From Promerops cafer (Eukaryota; Chordata; Aves; Passeriformes; Nectariniidae), in the NCBI GenBank assembly GCA_013398275.1, contig VZSE01013366.1:62001-126000 (forward strand): a DNA stretch of 64,000 bases, written 5' to 3'. The notes under the pieces were generated by a model. It did not search any database and was not told the origin of the DNA. It saw only the letters and a program-made list of their open reading frames with translations. Shown here one piece after another: positions 13,300-26,119 of the stretch (positions are counted from its first letter, which is position 1; each line of letters begins with the position of its first letter). The position numbers and the translations under genes were made by a program.

Positions 13300-14009
13300 G
13301 TGGACATGATTTGTTATGAAAGTAGTTAGAGTTTATATAGAAGTTGGAAGTCTCAGGTACTGTTGCAATAGCAAAAATACAAATTGTAATATGGTTTCAG
13401 TAGTAGACATACAAACAGGTAAGAAATCTCTTCACAGCACAGGCAGTGTTAAATACAGAACATTCTGCATGCTGTTGAGTACAAGCACAATGTGTGGGCT
13501 GTGCTCTCATTTCAGATTCACAGTCCTTTTGGAATCCACAGTTCCCAGATTCTGCAGATTTTCTTTTGTTTCCAGGACATCGATTGCAATCTCTCTCACT
13601 CCAAAATATTTCTGAAATGCTTTTTTAAAGCACAAGCTGGTGATTACGTAATTTTACCATTATAATCCATCATTGACTTCTATTGTTTGTGCCTATGAAC
13701 GTGCAGGCAGTAGTGTATAGTAATCAAAGCTGGTTTTACAAGTGAATTTTCTAATCTATAGCACGATTCTGCAAGATATTTTCAAATTGACTGTAGCTGA
13801 CTGTATTTTATGAGGCTTTTATGAACTCTTTCTAGTATTGTGGTAATTTTCACAAGCTCTGATCTGTTAGTAACAAGATTTAGGAGGGAAGTAATAAAAG
13901 TATTAAATTTTGCATCTAGTGTTCAGATTCTTCTACGCTGAAAAATTACCAGAACTGGGATTTTTACATTTATAAGTCCAGTTCAAGCTTTGATGTTTAA
14001 GAAAACAGG

Positions 14010-14120
14010 AAGACAAAGCAAAACAAAGCCTAAAAGAAAAAAACAAAAATGCCCATGAAACAATAAATAAATAAAACCCTAAGCCAAAGAAACCAACCGA
14101 AAACTCTGGAAAAAAAAATC
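14010..14120 (+). repeat. A-rich low-complexity stretch
   Basis: This is a strand-asymmetric, A-rich segment with repeated AAACAAA, AATAAATAAATAAAA and AAAAAAAA patches inside an IPMK intron. No element body is recognisable next to it. Confidence 0.6.
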
Positions 14121-17100
14121 TTCCATGCTGGAGCAGGTGGTCTTTTATTACATAAAAGAAATTTATTCTAATGAGATGCTTTGTGGAAGTTCTGGGAGTC
14201 TAAAATTACTGTATTACCTATTTTTAAGATGGTTCATGATTTAATGGCAGTATTGTCATTTCTTTTATTTAGAAGATTAATAGTCTGCTTTTTTACTGGA
14301 TAAATTTCAGCATAATTTCATTCTACAACTTATTTATGTAAGGACTTGACTAAAACTGTATATTGACTGTCAGAGCATTCGGGGGTGCACTTAGTCATAT
14401 GAAGCACTCAAAGTAGTCCAGAGGAGCAAAGAAGCAAAATGGGCAGAGTAATACCTAAGTATAGTCTTGGAAAATGAGGGAGGAGAGATGCATCCTTCTT
14501 GTGCTGAATTTTCAAGGCAGCAGCAAGCAGGGATGTGTGTACTTTCATCACCTGTGGTCTAGCAACAATAAATTAAGTTTAAAAAAGTAAAAATTAGGGA
14601 ATGAGATGGTTAGATAAATGGATTTGGATAACTGGGCATGCTCTCAACAGCACTGGTAATGTGAGAGCATTGCTATAAAGCAGAGATATCAAATAAGAGA
14701 ATGTTTTTTAACAAAAATTCTCCCTTTGTTATTTTTTTCTTCAAATCCTTGCTTTACTTTCTTTTTGAAAAAGAAAAGATAAGGCTTGTTGAAACTCTTT
14801 AAGTCTTGCACAGTGGCAGGATGAAGGGCCTGCAGAGAAACCTGGGTTACTTGAGCATGAAGGAAAGATGTATTTATATTGGGACAGTCGTGGGCTGCAG
14901 GCAGAAGGTGCCCAGGTGTGGGTGTGGGTCTTGGCCTGGCACCAGGAGGGTCCCTGCAGAGCTGGGGGATGGATGCTGGTGTTGGATGTGCCTAAATGAG
15001 TTGGGGTGCCACCTGCTTAGCCCTGCTTTCAGCCTGTGGCTCCAGCTTTGGTAGCAGCTGGGTACTGACAACAGCTGTGATCTTGCATAGTAAGAATATA
15101 TAAAAATGACTGATGAAGCAGGAGGTTTCTTGAAGGCAGTGTTTTGCAGCTCATAGAAAGAGTTTTCTTTGTCTTGCACTCTGCAGGAAACCTGCCAGTG
15201 GATACAGAGCAAACACATAACAAGCTGTGGCAGGTGGACAAGAAATGAGATTTCCCTGTCTAATAGTTCCTTGGCTGCCATTAAGGTTACAGATCTGACT
15301 TGACTTGTCGTTGTTCTGACAGAAATGGGCTAGTACAGACAGCTGCAGCAACAGGGATACAGAAAAAGCTTGGTTCAAAGGCATAAGGTCATTTTGGGAA
15401 GGGTTAATAGCAGATGATTGGTGGTGGCCACGTGAACAAAAGCACTGCAGAGCAAGAGGTCTGTCAAATAGGAAGTTGATTTTAGCCTCCTGCTCCTCCA
15501 GCACAGCCACCCCTGTGTTTGGATGGGTGAGGGTGGAGCAAGGGCTGGTGAGAGATTGTTTCTGTTTGGCTTTCAGCTCCCTTGCTTTCACAATGGGGTG
15601 TAATGTATTTGTATTTGAGTGAGGTTTTCCAGCAGTGTTAGACTAGTCCCTTACTGCAGTTGTGCAAAGTCTCAAGGTGGTGGCAAGAGACAGTTTTTGT
15701 GATTGTGCAGATGTGTTGTCCTTTAATGCCACTGGCTGCAGCCAAGCCTCTTGGTGACCAAGGACCTGAGTGCACAAGGCAGTTAAACACATACATTACA
15801 CTCATCCTGTAGGTCTGGGACTTGGTGCTTTGTCACGGACTGTTTTGTATAGTTAAAAATGTCCTGTTAATGCAGCATGCACATCTGCCTCGGTGCTTGT
15901 AAGAAATATAGAAAGAAATTTAGGGAATGGTTTTGTTCAAATTATGAGAAAAGGTGGCGTGGCTTCTTGGGAAACTCAGCTCAGAAGCACAGGGTCTGAT
16001 GTGCTCCTGCAGCGTTTCTTTGGAAAACAAAATGAGCTTGCAGATCTTAATCAGCATGTTTGAGCTAGTGCCCATGTCAGAAAAACTGTAGCTCCTACGG
16101 GAAGAGATAAGGGTCTGGTAAACAAGATGATTTGGTCAGGTACTGCTGCAGTGCTGATGTCTGCAGAAAGCTGCCCCTTGTCCAGCTACATGAGAATGCT
16201 TAATATCATTAAAATGAAGGCACTGCTAGTGAAAACTTAGCTGTAGTCATTAGACTCTTGATTCTCTTTCTAAGCAATATTATTCTTTATTTAACTGCCT
16301 TTGACATGTAGCTCTTTAAAAAGTTTTGAAACTTTTGGTATGTTTTTGAAGGTTACTTCGGTACCTGAAGTGTTTACATAAGTAATCTTCACGATTCTGT
16401 GTCGTATGCTGTACTTCTTTCATGTGCTTTAGGAAAAAACCCAGCAAAAACTAAATGGAGAAAAATTACTGTTCTTGTGAACCCAAAATCACAGTTGTCA
16501 GATGCAATTTTAGAATAGCTCATCTCTGCTATGGCCTTCTTCATTTCATAGACATGGAGGCTTCAGTTTTTCCAAGCACCATGACAGTGTGAAGTGTCTC
16601 TGGTACTGAATTCAAACATTTAGACTTACAGCTCTTTATTTTTTTTTTAGAAAACTGTTTACTGCCCCTTCAGTTCATGGTTGGTGACTTAAAATCAGTT
16701 TCTGTGCACTATGATTTAAGTTTCTTGAGAACTGAGTTTAATTACTTCTATTTTTTTGTCAAAATAAAAGCTATCTGAGACTGTTCTTCCCAGCTGCTTT
16801 GCAAAACAGGAGCTGGGGATCTGTGTAATCATACTGAACTTACTGTTGTTTGGATGGCGGAGAGACATTTTGGGGTGATGGGCTGTAATGAAAACAAGGA
16901 ATTCTATTTTCTTTATTTAATGCTCCTGTACCATTCCTTTTTATTGCTGCTGTTTCACTGTTGTGGACTTCACTGGTTGGCTTCAGCAAGAATAAGGCCC
17001 CAGAGGAGGGATGAGGAGCAGGCACCTCAGCAGTGAGCCCTGACTCGTTCAGTGGGATCCTCTCTCTTTACGGCAGTGAAGGGAGGGCAGGGCTGTGGAT

Positions 17101-17912
17101 GGGGTGGATGCCACAGGGATGGGTGGTCTGAACAAGTGCCAAGCACCAAGTTCCTGCCAGAGACAGCTGCCTGCTTGGTAACACCATTATTTCTGCAAAT
17201 AAAAATTGTCTACACTCTCATAAACAAATTATACTTGGGCCTTGCTGCCTCGCACATTTCTGCTATGGAAATATTTCAGTGTGAGAGAAAATATGTCTAT
17301 ATGTGAAGCAGTTTTGAATTAAGTTCTTAAGCTTGTACAATTCCTGATATGGACAAAACTACCCATGTGAGTTGCCTCCCTTTCAGATGAGAGCTGAAGT
17401 ACTGCTGTTGATGCTGGAACCAGCTTTTGCTTGGCTGCTGCCATTTATTTAGTGCAGCCTCATTTGTGCTGACAGTTGCAGATGGGTTTTATGGACCTGG
17501 GCATTGGTGGTCACATAGAGTAATTCTTACTTTTTGGTTTTGTGCTAAATAGTTTTGTAATTTTAAGAACTCAAAATAATTGCATTGCAATTTTTGCTTT
17601 GTTGTCTTACTGATTTAACACCTGCAGTAACACAGATAGAAATCTGATAGTTTCAGGTCTCAGTTGTGATTTGCAAGGCCTTATAAAAGAGTTCCTGTAA
17701 TGGGTACATTGCTTTTTGCCACCACCAGGATGTCTCTAGCACAGAAAAGCTGTAGCTTGGAGCCCAAGGGAGAGTTTTGGAGAGCACTACAGTGCAGAAA
17801 CTTAAAAACTGGGAGGGCTAAATGTTTTGTAGCCTGTCTGTGAGGTGCCTTTTGCTCTGCTGAAATACTGGTGGTTCAAAATACATAGAGAGCCCCTCCT
17901 TGCCTCTTTCAG

Positions 17913-17994
17913 GTGTACCATGTGTCTTCGGACAGCTATGAGACACAAAACCAGCACTACGGAAGGAGCTTGACCAAGGAAACAGTAAAGGATG
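17913..17994 (+). CDS. IPMK: IPMK coding exon (short)
   Basis: This 82-bp exon gives 27 codons plus one base: VYHVSSDSYETQNQHYGR, then SLTKETVKD. It is near-identical to the vertebrate IPMK segment that follows the PxxxDxKxG exon. It starts in phase 0 directly after TTTCAG and ends GATG|GTAAGG. The leftover G pairs with GC of the next exon to encode Gly. No residue here is diagnostic of catalysis, but the conservation and the phase match on both sides leave little doubt. Confidence 0.95.
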
Positions 17995-18908
17995 GTAAGG
18001 AGGGGAATTGGGGTGTCAGAACTCGGTGCACTTGGATATTTTCATTTAAATACTTATTTACAGAACTGTATGGAAAAAGTGTTCTGGGTGTTCCTGTTTT
18101 AAAAGTCCTTTTTTGTTCTCATGTCAGATGGGTCTCTGGCTATTCCCTGTAGTATTTGAGCTGCCTGTCAATCTGAAATTAAGTGTGCAGTTGGCTGTGA
18201 CAGCAGTGCAGACTATAGGAATTTCCTCCTCACGTCTCTTTTACTGCTAATAAGGGGAGAAAAATCTAGAATTCAACTTTGCAGCTTTGAAACTATAATG
18301 AATCTTTTAAAAGTATTACATGTTTTTATTATAAATACATTTTTTGTCTCTAGTTGTCTTCTGTGAATATTTCTACTAGAAAGCATCTTTCAATTCAAAG
18401 GACTTTATCAGTTGAAGTCAATCCACATGTTGTTGTACATTAACAATAAAAATGCTGCCATCATGGGTCTGTTTGGTGATAATTATTGTAAACTAGTTAT
18501 CAGTTGACACCTGCTCATCTGTCCCCCAGCAAGGGACAGAAGGTACACACACAAACACTCATAATAACAAGCTGCTTGAGCCTGTTTATGCATGGAAAAT
18601 TTAATGGGTCCCTGCCCAAAACTGTCCAGACACTTGTTCAACTGACCAGGGAGCAGGACTGTGTGCTTGATGCATTTATTTTTACTTACAACCCAAGCCC
18701 AAGCTGTAGTATTACACAGCAGGTGACATGACTGAAGGTCTCAGAGTTCTTAGGTTCACTTTGGGTTTAGTTAGTAATTGCCTGAACAGAAACTACCTGA
18801 ATGGTGCCTATTCCTTCAAATAAGAACTATTCTTATCCCAAAAGAAAAAAAAAAATTGTTTTCCGTTCAGATGTGAAAATAATCCCAATATGCGTGTGTT
18901 TCTTGCAG
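17995..18908 (+). other. IPMK: IPMK last intron
   Basis: This intron is 914 bp long, AT-rich, starts GTAAGG and ends TTTCTTGCAG. It contains an A-run near 18842-18855. No element or RNA gene is visible. Confidence 0.9.
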
Positions 18909-19543
18909 GCATCTCAAAGTTTTTCCACAGTGGGTACTGCTTGAGAAAAGATGTGGTAGCTGCCAGCATTCAGAAGGTTGAAAAGATTTTGGAGTGGTTT
19001 GAGGGCCAGACGCAACTCAACTTCTACGCAAGCTCATTGCTGTTTGTCTATGAAGGTTCATGCCAAGCGACAACCGTGCGGTTGAGTGATGTCACCTTGG
19101 CAGAGAAGAGAAGAGTACCCAAAGGCCTGTTATCAGGTGGAGATGTATTGGAGTATAATAATAATATTCACGTAATAAATTCTACAGAGAACGGAAAAAT
19201 TGAAGCCTCTGTAGGTAAAGGCTTGTCTAAATTTTATGCACTTCACAAAAAGGCGTGCTCGAAGAGGCACCACAGTCAGCTCTCGCTAAAAGTTGAAAAC
19301 TCAGAGCAAGACAATGTGTGGAAAACCAGCACGTGCATTACGCAGGAGCACCTGAATGGAAATGTTCTACCCCAACTGGAAAAAGTTTTCTATCACATGC
19401 CAGCAGAGACCAAGGAAAGTGCAAATGTTGAAGTCCGAATGATCGATTTTGCTCACGTGTTTCCTAGCAACACGAAGGATGAGGGCTATATTTATGGTCT
19501 GAAGAATCTAATCACAGTACTGCAAAATATTTTGGATAACTAA
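18909..19543 (+). CDS. IPMK: IPMK last coding exon with SSLLF and IDF motifs and stop
   Basis: This exon encodes the C-terminal 211 residues of inositol polyphosphate multikinase and a TAA stop at 19541-19543. It opens GISKFFHSGYCLRKD after TTTCTTGCAG. In the 328-residue visible part, ASSLLFVYEG (SSLLF at 159-163) is the ATP-site strand signature. MIDFAHVFP (IDF at 296-298) supplies the metal-binding Asp. Between them lies the variable linker typical of the family, with the conserved LEYNNN patch, a basic stretch KRHHSQ where the nuclear localisation signal of mammalian IPMK lies, and QEHLNGNVL. The end GLKNLITVLQNILDN matches the usual C terminus. All three catalytic signatures are intact, so the gene should be active. 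No frameshift or premature stop is seen. Confidence 0.97.
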
Positions 19544-21081
19544 ATTCTTTGCTATGTTTTTTATTGGGGGCCAATGATAAAGAGCAACAACATGAAGAAT
19601 TTCTGCACTTGTAATGCTGTATAACTGGGTTTGTATTGTTCTATATTTTATTTGTCTTTGTACTTTTGGTAGAAGGGTTTAACTTTTTATAATTTCACTC
19701 AGGAAAAACATTGATAGTTAATTAGGAAGTGTGAAAGGATGAAGATACTTGAGATAAAGCAGGATAGGTGAACCAATAGAATGAAATGTATGTGGTTGGC
19801 TTAAGTCTAAGGACTACCAGAAGGAAGGGTTATGTTAGTTCCTCTAATGACTTTAGCATAGATGACATTTTTGCCCATTTAGCCTTGACACTGAGCCGCA
19901 TCTCCATTAAGAGGTGTTTAGAAAATGGACTGAAAGTTGTAAGGTGCAGGATTGATGTCCTCAGTACTGCCCTTGTGTTTACTGTATTTGAATAACTGGA
20001 GTAACTCTGCTTGGAGAGAAATCCCATTCTGAGTCAGCAGTCTCACCTGAAGCCAGTGCATCCCAAAGTGCTTTTCCATGTCACGGGACAATATTGTTGT
20101 TCTTTCAGCCCTTCCCCCTTCGTGGATGTCCGTAGCTGATGTTCACCACAGATGAGCTACCATGTAATTTGTGTTGAGGTGCTAAGAAAATGCTGGAGTA
20201 CAATACCATAACAGGCTTAAACTGCACAACTTTTAGAGAAACTGTTTGTTCCTAACAACATGTGAAAGAAGGCAAATGCAAGATGTTCCATGAACTAATT
20301 TGGTTTAGGAGATGATGTCAGTCTGTTAATGGAGTGTCTGATGCTGTGATTAAGGAAAATGTCTCACTCTGTTGTTCTCATGGCCCTTCTCCAACAATAT
20401 TGCTTTAAAAAGCAAACCAGTAGAATGGGGACACAAGTGTTTTGGGTGAGTGTACAGAGCTCTGCTGGCTGTAAGCCACTTGCCTTCAGCTGCTGGGGAG
20501 CACTGACTGGAACCACAAGCAATAGAGGCGGAGGAGCCTCCTGCGAGATCGTTCAGCCTTGCAGCCACTAGCTGTGCCACCGCTGGTGCCAGTGGGGCTG
20601 TGCCTCTCCGTCCTGGGCTGCAGACACTGCAGGTTTCTTTAATGACACGCAGGCAAGCTATGTGATTTGAAAGCTGTCCCATTTCCTTCCTTTCCACAAG
20701 AAAAATTCAACTTTTGTATGGAATACTTGAGATCGGGATGATGTATCCAGAGCAATTTCGGTGTGTCTCGTCTATATGCTGTGGAGGTGGCTGTGCTGCC
20801 GTGCGTATTACAGTGAGCTGTATGAAAAGTGGGAATGGAGGAGTCTTGCCATCCCTAGAGCAAGACTTTAATGGACGAAAATGTTTTAGAATGGACTTGG
20901 TCATTGGAAACATACATCTTTTTCATGTGGACTTAGTGACCCTGTGGCCTTGCTGCTCTCTCTGTATGATGTTCTGCACTATGCACTCAGCTGTGTACAC
21001 ATCTTGACAAGTTCATCATTGGACATCTGTTTTCTATATGACAAAGAGATTCATACTTTTTCAAGCAAATACGCTGTTTTA

Positions 21082-21087
21082 AATAAA
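21082..21087 (+). promoter_or_regulatory. IPMK: AATAAA poly(A) signal candidate (proximal)
   Basis: A canonical hexamer in the context TTTTAAATAAAGCTG, 1.54 kb after the IPMK stop. It could produce a shorter transcript. Confidence 0.5.
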
Positions 21088-21830
21088 GCTGAATTTTTAG
21101 CTCTATTTGAGAACTTGGGTTAATTGGGGGAAACAGGGTATTACTACATGTAGAATTACATGGTTTAAACTTTAGAACTCATATTGGCCAATACATTCAA
21201 GACTGAAGCCTTTTAGTAACATGATGTTTTAGAAGTATGGAAAAAGGGGCTTGCAGGAAGGGTGAGACCAGTTTGTTGAAAATTTTATGTGAAATACAGT
21301 GAAGTCTGAGGGGAAAAGTACCAGGAAGAGAGGGACTTTTTTTCTTACCTGGTATTTCTCTTGCACCTTATAGTTAATATATTCCCAACTCTCTGTGAAT
21401 TAATTTAAGCCATATTCTTGAAAGCGTTTGTGGTTTTGTTTGCTTTGTCACTGGTTTCTCTGTTACGATTTTGTTGTTCTATCCCTTAAATAGTCAACAC
21501 TAGAGTAGTCTAGACTGGTAGTTGCCTTGTATGATAAAGTTACAAGGTTTTATAGGAAAATATGGGCAAAAACATTTAAACATCATCATTTTTGTCCTCT
21601 CTAATTCATCTCTTCTGGATTTTAATCCATTTTGTACCAGAGAAATGAGGCATTTTCCTCAAGTCAGTTATTGGAAAATGATGTATGCACTTAGTACCAT
21701 GCACTCTCCTGTCTCTGCTTTAAGATACATGTCCTTGGTGTTTGAATGCTCTTTAAGTATTGATTGTTTTGTTGGTTATGGCAGTATTTGTAACACGCCC
21801 GGAATATTGTCAACCTGTCAGAATATTTTG

Positions 21831-21836
21831 AATAAA
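21831..21836 (+). promoter_or_regulatory. IPMK: AATAAA poly(A) signal candidate (middle)
   Basis: A canonical hexamer followed directly by a short A/T run, about 110 bp before the distal candidate. It may be redundant with it. Confidence 0.35.
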
Positions 21837-21940
21837 AAAATTTTATCATGGTTTTTGTACCAGTAGTTATTATGAATGTATTTCTGGTAATTTAAAATGT
21901 AGCTTGAGAAATAACAGTATTTTTCATTGGAAATTGTGTA

Positions 21941-21946
21941 AATAAA
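21941..21946 (+). promoter_or_regulatory. IPMK: AATAAA poly(A) signal candidate (distal)
   Basis: The hexamer in GTAAATAAAGCTTGCTGTGG has TG-rich sequence just downstream, which resembles a cleavage-stimulating element. This is my preferred end of the IPMK transcript. Confidence 0.5.
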
Positions 21947-21960
21947 GCTTGCTGTGGAGA

Positions 21961-24900
21961 TATTTGGGCGTAGTACCAGCTTTGAGTTTGAGCCTGCAGA
22001 GGCCTTATATTCACACTGTTCTTGCAGATTTTAGACTCAGTGTGTCTAGTGTCTTGTGTCTGAGCCAATTGTTTTCAGTTACAGTTGGAAACGTATTCCC
22101 AGAAATCATTAAACAGAATACATAATCAGTCAGAAGGTAAAGAGGGAGACAGTGGGCCACTGAACTACTACATACACTCTCAATGCTTGATCTCCCTCCC
22201 TCTCAGCAGTGCCCCTTTTGTTCTCTGGACAAAGTGTACAGGACAGGCAGCCATTACATGGAAATCTTTACAGGAATGGTTACATGGCTTGTAGGTGTTC
22301 ATGTCCCATAAAACCATGGGTTGCTGCCTCAGACTAGTGTGGTGTAGCTGGGTACAAGGCCTGTGGAGGAAACTGGTGATTTTAAGCAATAAGAGTTGGG
22401 TTTAGCAGAGCTGACTCTCAAAAAGGAAGAACTCATGCAGCGTTGTCACTCATGGACTCTGAGAATGTAGGCTGCTGAAGCCTTTCTGCCTAGGTGGTGT
22501 GAGAACTGTGCTTAGGCTTACCTAAGGAGAACTTGAGTTGTATAAAGTTTTATGAAAAGCATTTACAAATGTATTTTTGAATATGGGTGAAATTTGTTGC
22601 ATAAATTGCATTGGAAGTTACTGTACCACTATGAAACACTTAATTTAATCAATTTGTTTTATGAACTGAACTGGAGACTTTACTTGTAGTTGTTCTTCTG
22701 ATGAGACTTGTACTGTTTTGTTTTTTTCTACTGTAATGTATAACCAGAGCGTTCTTTTCCATAATCTTACCATTTCATGGAGAACTTTTAAAAGTACTGA
22801 GCAGATTAGGAAATCACTAGTTTCCATTAATTTGATTACCAGAGTGCATATATTCTTAAAATATTTCAGTGCATGTTATATTGTAGGTGACGTTAACATG
22901 CTACAAATCTGGAACCCCAGTAAAAGTTCCTCACCCGAGAGAGCTCCTGATGGGAGTGGGGATTGTGCAGAGTTTAAAATGGGCCTTCTCAGGTGTAACA
23001 GCAGCAGTGGCGAAGGAATGGTGTCACCTGTGCTGGCCCTGTCAGGGGTGCAGGAGTGTTTATGAACCCAAAGGCATTGGGAGTGACTTGCTCACTTCAT
23101 GATGTGAAACACAGTCAGTTGTAGGAAGACACTGGAAGAGTGGAGGTTCACATTCACACTTGCTGTTTAAAGTTAGGATTAGTTGTTCATCCTCCTAATT
23201 TCTTTAGAGTTTATTTTTCCCTACATGGCAGTTTCCTCACGAGTGCCCTTACCACAGGTGGCATCATGATGGAAATTTGTGTTTCCTAAAAAGCTTATGC
23301 CCCATAACTCCTCTTGAAGTGCCGCTACCGACAAACACCGTAAGATGCCTCAAGTACTGTGGGAATACACTCTCCCCTGAAAGAGCAGGAGTGGCTGCTG
23401 GTGGGCAGCATGGTTTAATGGGAGACTGGATCGTAGGCTTTGTGCAAGTTCTTTACTCGTGAATTGAAGAGGACGCTCTGGGGGCAGGGTGGGTGACAGC
23501 TGAACTGTGTGGAGTTTTCCTTCCCTCACTGCAGTTCAGGTGGAGGTTTGGGTTTAAGGAGGTAGTAAAGCAGAGAGCAGTGAGAGTTCCTGAGGAGCCC
23601 TGAGCAGGACACTGGGTCCATGCTGTAGTACAGAGAATGGCTACGGGTAAGATCCAAAGGCTGCAGATCTTCACGTGTCCCGCAGAGAGAATGTGCTGTG
23701 CCTCTCATTGGGTTAAAACAGGATGTTACCTGGGAAGTGTGTTCATCACCATAGCCATGGGCCAGATCATGTCTGTTTTTCATGTTCTCAGCAATCTGTG
23801 AATGGAAGCTGCAGTAGAAAATTGTCATCCAAAGGGCAAATATGTTTGAAAGGGGAAAATAAGCAAACTAAGGGTTGTACCGCAGAAAACATGTTTCAAT
23901 AAATATCTCTTACTCTGGTCTTGTTTAGTGGAGGTGGGCCTTGTGGATTTGGATTTTAATTTGTTACATGACATTCAGTAGCAAAGTCAGAACAAATGTG
24001 CAAAACACCTTACTTTAAATTCTATACATGGGTTCAAGTACTTATTTTATTTCACAGGTCACTTTTTAAAAAAGAAAGTAACTTCCAAACACAGTGTGTG
24101 TTGCACCTGACTAAATGAAACTACAGTGCACAAAGGCACTTTAATCCTCTGGGAACTGTACTGGAACGTAGATGAAACCATGTGAAATTGCACCTGATGC
24201 TGTGTTGCTAATCGTTTTTGAGATTTAAAGTTCTACATTCATTATGATTGATGAATGAATGTGTCTAGTCTAGTCTCAGTTTCTTTGATCCAAGTGTCTA
24301 AAGCGGCCCCTCAATCTCCTCTGATCTGTATGTGTTTGTAATTTCATTTGCTGTTTTCTGACATTCCTGGACCACAGGGAGTATTGTTAATATTACCCGT
24401 GTTTGTTTTATAGAACATTGTACTGTGCTATCTACCAACTTTTGTAACTTAATTATTAGTGATATTTAGGGTCATTCTAATAGCTGTGTATTTGGCAAAT
24501 TATTAAAATTTCCTGCAAGTGACTTGCAAGTATAATTGGTTTCTTTTAAATACAAGAAGATTGTTGAGAAAAAGTTTACTTTACTACTACCTGCACTGAT
24601 GAATCCTTTCTTTCCTTCTTTATTTCTCCTTTTTTCTGTGCACTCTGTAATGGGTTTCCCTTGGATTTACCAGGTTTGCTTTACCACCCTATTTTTGTCC
24701 CAGCATCCATTGCCATTGTTTGTTGGGAATACCTGCTGGGTATCCAGGAATCATCTCTATAAAATAAAAAAGAAATTCCACAATCCTTTAAACTCATCCT
24801 GGAAAACCTTTAACAGGACCACAAGAGGCTGTATATGTTGTTGATTACAAGTCCTTTTGCATCCAACATCAGGTCTCAAATTCTGAAAGCATGCAGGAAC

Positions 24901-25175
24901 AGCCTTAATGCTTCACTTTTAAGTTGGTTTGGTTTGGAGGGGGAATTATGTTGGGAATTTTTTTTTTTTTTTTTTTAATGTGTTGTGTTGCTTGTCTACC
25001 AAAAGCTTTCTAAATGTTTTCAGTAGTCTTAAGTACTGTCCCATGGCTCTGTGCAACCTTCCCTCCCATGCTCCAGAATTGGAAGAAATGATGGGGTGAG
25101 GCTGTAACTGGCAAAAACCACAGTATTGCGAGGATCTAGGGTTTTTTGTGTTTTGGATTTTGAAAATGAGTATTG
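21961..25175. other. Intergenic, no gene seen
   Basis: AT-rich sequence downstream of IPMK. It contains another AATAAA at 23898-23903 and a T19 run at 24958-24976. None of the open frames shows a domain, and I see no RNA gene. Confidence 0.6.
24958..24976 (+). repeat. T19 homopolymer run
   Basis: Simple T run, about 200 bp left of the ERVK-type LTR at 25182. No retroposed gene is recognised beside it. Confidence 0.8.
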
Positions 25176-25181
25176 GTTATG

Positions 25182-25525
25182 TGTTGCTATAGTACTCGGG
25201 GCAGCTTAATAAAGTGACACGAGACTCTAGATGTTTAGAAGGTAAAGAAGCAAGTTTATTGAGACCAGCACACTTTTTATAGATAGCTACGGGCAGTTGG
25301 ACATGATTGGTCCTTCTAATTAACACATTACTTTCATTGGCTAATTAGGAAACTACCTAAGTGTAAACAATGTTCAAATAAACAAGTGAAAAACACTAGC
25401 TGTGAGTTGTTTATCATATTTATTTTAAACTTTCTCACAGCTTTCTCTGGGAATGCTTTTCCAGGCTGTAGCTGCAGTCTACAGTCAGGAAGAACATTCC
25501 TCTGACCAAGTTCTCAGCATCCACA
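25182..25525 (-). mobile_element. Solo LTR, ERVK (betaretrovirus-like) type, 344 bp
   Basis: The element begins TGTTGCTATAG and ends CAGCATCCACA on the + strand. It is flanked by an exact 6-bp duplication GTTATG (25176-25181 and 25526-25531), the length used by ERVK-class integrases. On the minus strand the order is that of a complete LTR. Two CCAAT boxes (seen as ATTGG near 25306 and 25338) come first, then a TATA box CTATAAAAAG (near 25270-25282). About 15 bases later comes the poly(A) signal AATAAACTTG, and then the 3' end. No internal region or second LTR is nearby, so it is a solo LTR. Exact TSDs suggest it is not very old. Class is inferred from TSD length and layout. Confidence 0.88.
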
Positions 25526-25531
25526 GTTATG

Positions 25532-26114
25532 CACCGAAGAATCCTGTACAGAAATCCCTATTTCCTTGTTGGTTAAAAGTGAAGGAGTCACACTCCTTTG
25601 CTGCCTGCTCACATCACTTGTCGGGTATTGCCTGCCTGGGGGTTACTGTGTCTCCGTTCTCTCCTTCCTTTCACACATGTGCGTGTCTGAACAGCTGCAC
25701 AGTGAAATATCTCAGGGAGCTGATGTGGCTGAGAACTGCCTCAGACTAAGGAAATGCCATGTGGGGAGATGTGGAGAGGAGCTGGGGACCTGCACAGAGC
25801 CCCCACATGGGGACATCCCATCCAGGATGGACACGGAGTTCAGGCTGTCGGGATATGGCTCTGTGTGAGAACCAAACCTGTTACTCTCAGTGCAAAGACC
25901 TACTTGTGAGTGTCTGCTAGCACAGCTCTTGGGTTTGTTTTCCACTGCCTCTGCACCGTGTGACTGATGCCTGGCAGATGCCAAATGTTACAGTCCCACC
26001 TATCTGACACATAAATTACTAATTTTCTGCTCTCCTAGCTTCCTCAATTTGGCTCGTTTTCAGGGAGAGAAGTGTGTCCTCTTCTGTGTGGAGGAAAGAC
26101 CGGGGCTGTGGGAG
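25532..26114. other. Intergenic, no gene seen
   Basis: Sequence between two LTR-like elements. A frame at 25566-25868 stays open but has no recognisable domain. Base composition is richer in GC than the IPMK flank. Nothing else is supported. Confidence 0.5.
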
Positions 26115-26119
26115 GGGAA

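Larger units (their letters stand above)
10922..17912 (+). other. IPMK: IPMK intron between coding exons
   Basis: This 7-kb intron carries one truncated CR1 3' end at 13160-13299 and an A-rich stretch near 14010-14120. It ends with CCTTGCCTCTTTCAG, a good acceptor. I see no RNA gene, no additional conserved exon and no LTR. The short open frame at 10930-11121 immediately after the donor has no family resemblance that I recognise. Confidence 0.85.
19544..21960 (+). other. IPMK: IPMK 3' UTR (extent estimated)
   Basis: This AT-rich sequence follows the stop codon without any intervening gene. Three AATAAA hexamers lie in it. The last, at 21941, is followed by a TG-rich stretch suitable for cleavage near 21960. 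Vertebrate IPMK transcripts are known for long 3' UTRs, so an end around here is plausible, with a possible shorter form ending just after 21082. The true end cannot be fixed from sequence alone and might extend to the AATAAA at 23898. Confidence 0.55.
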
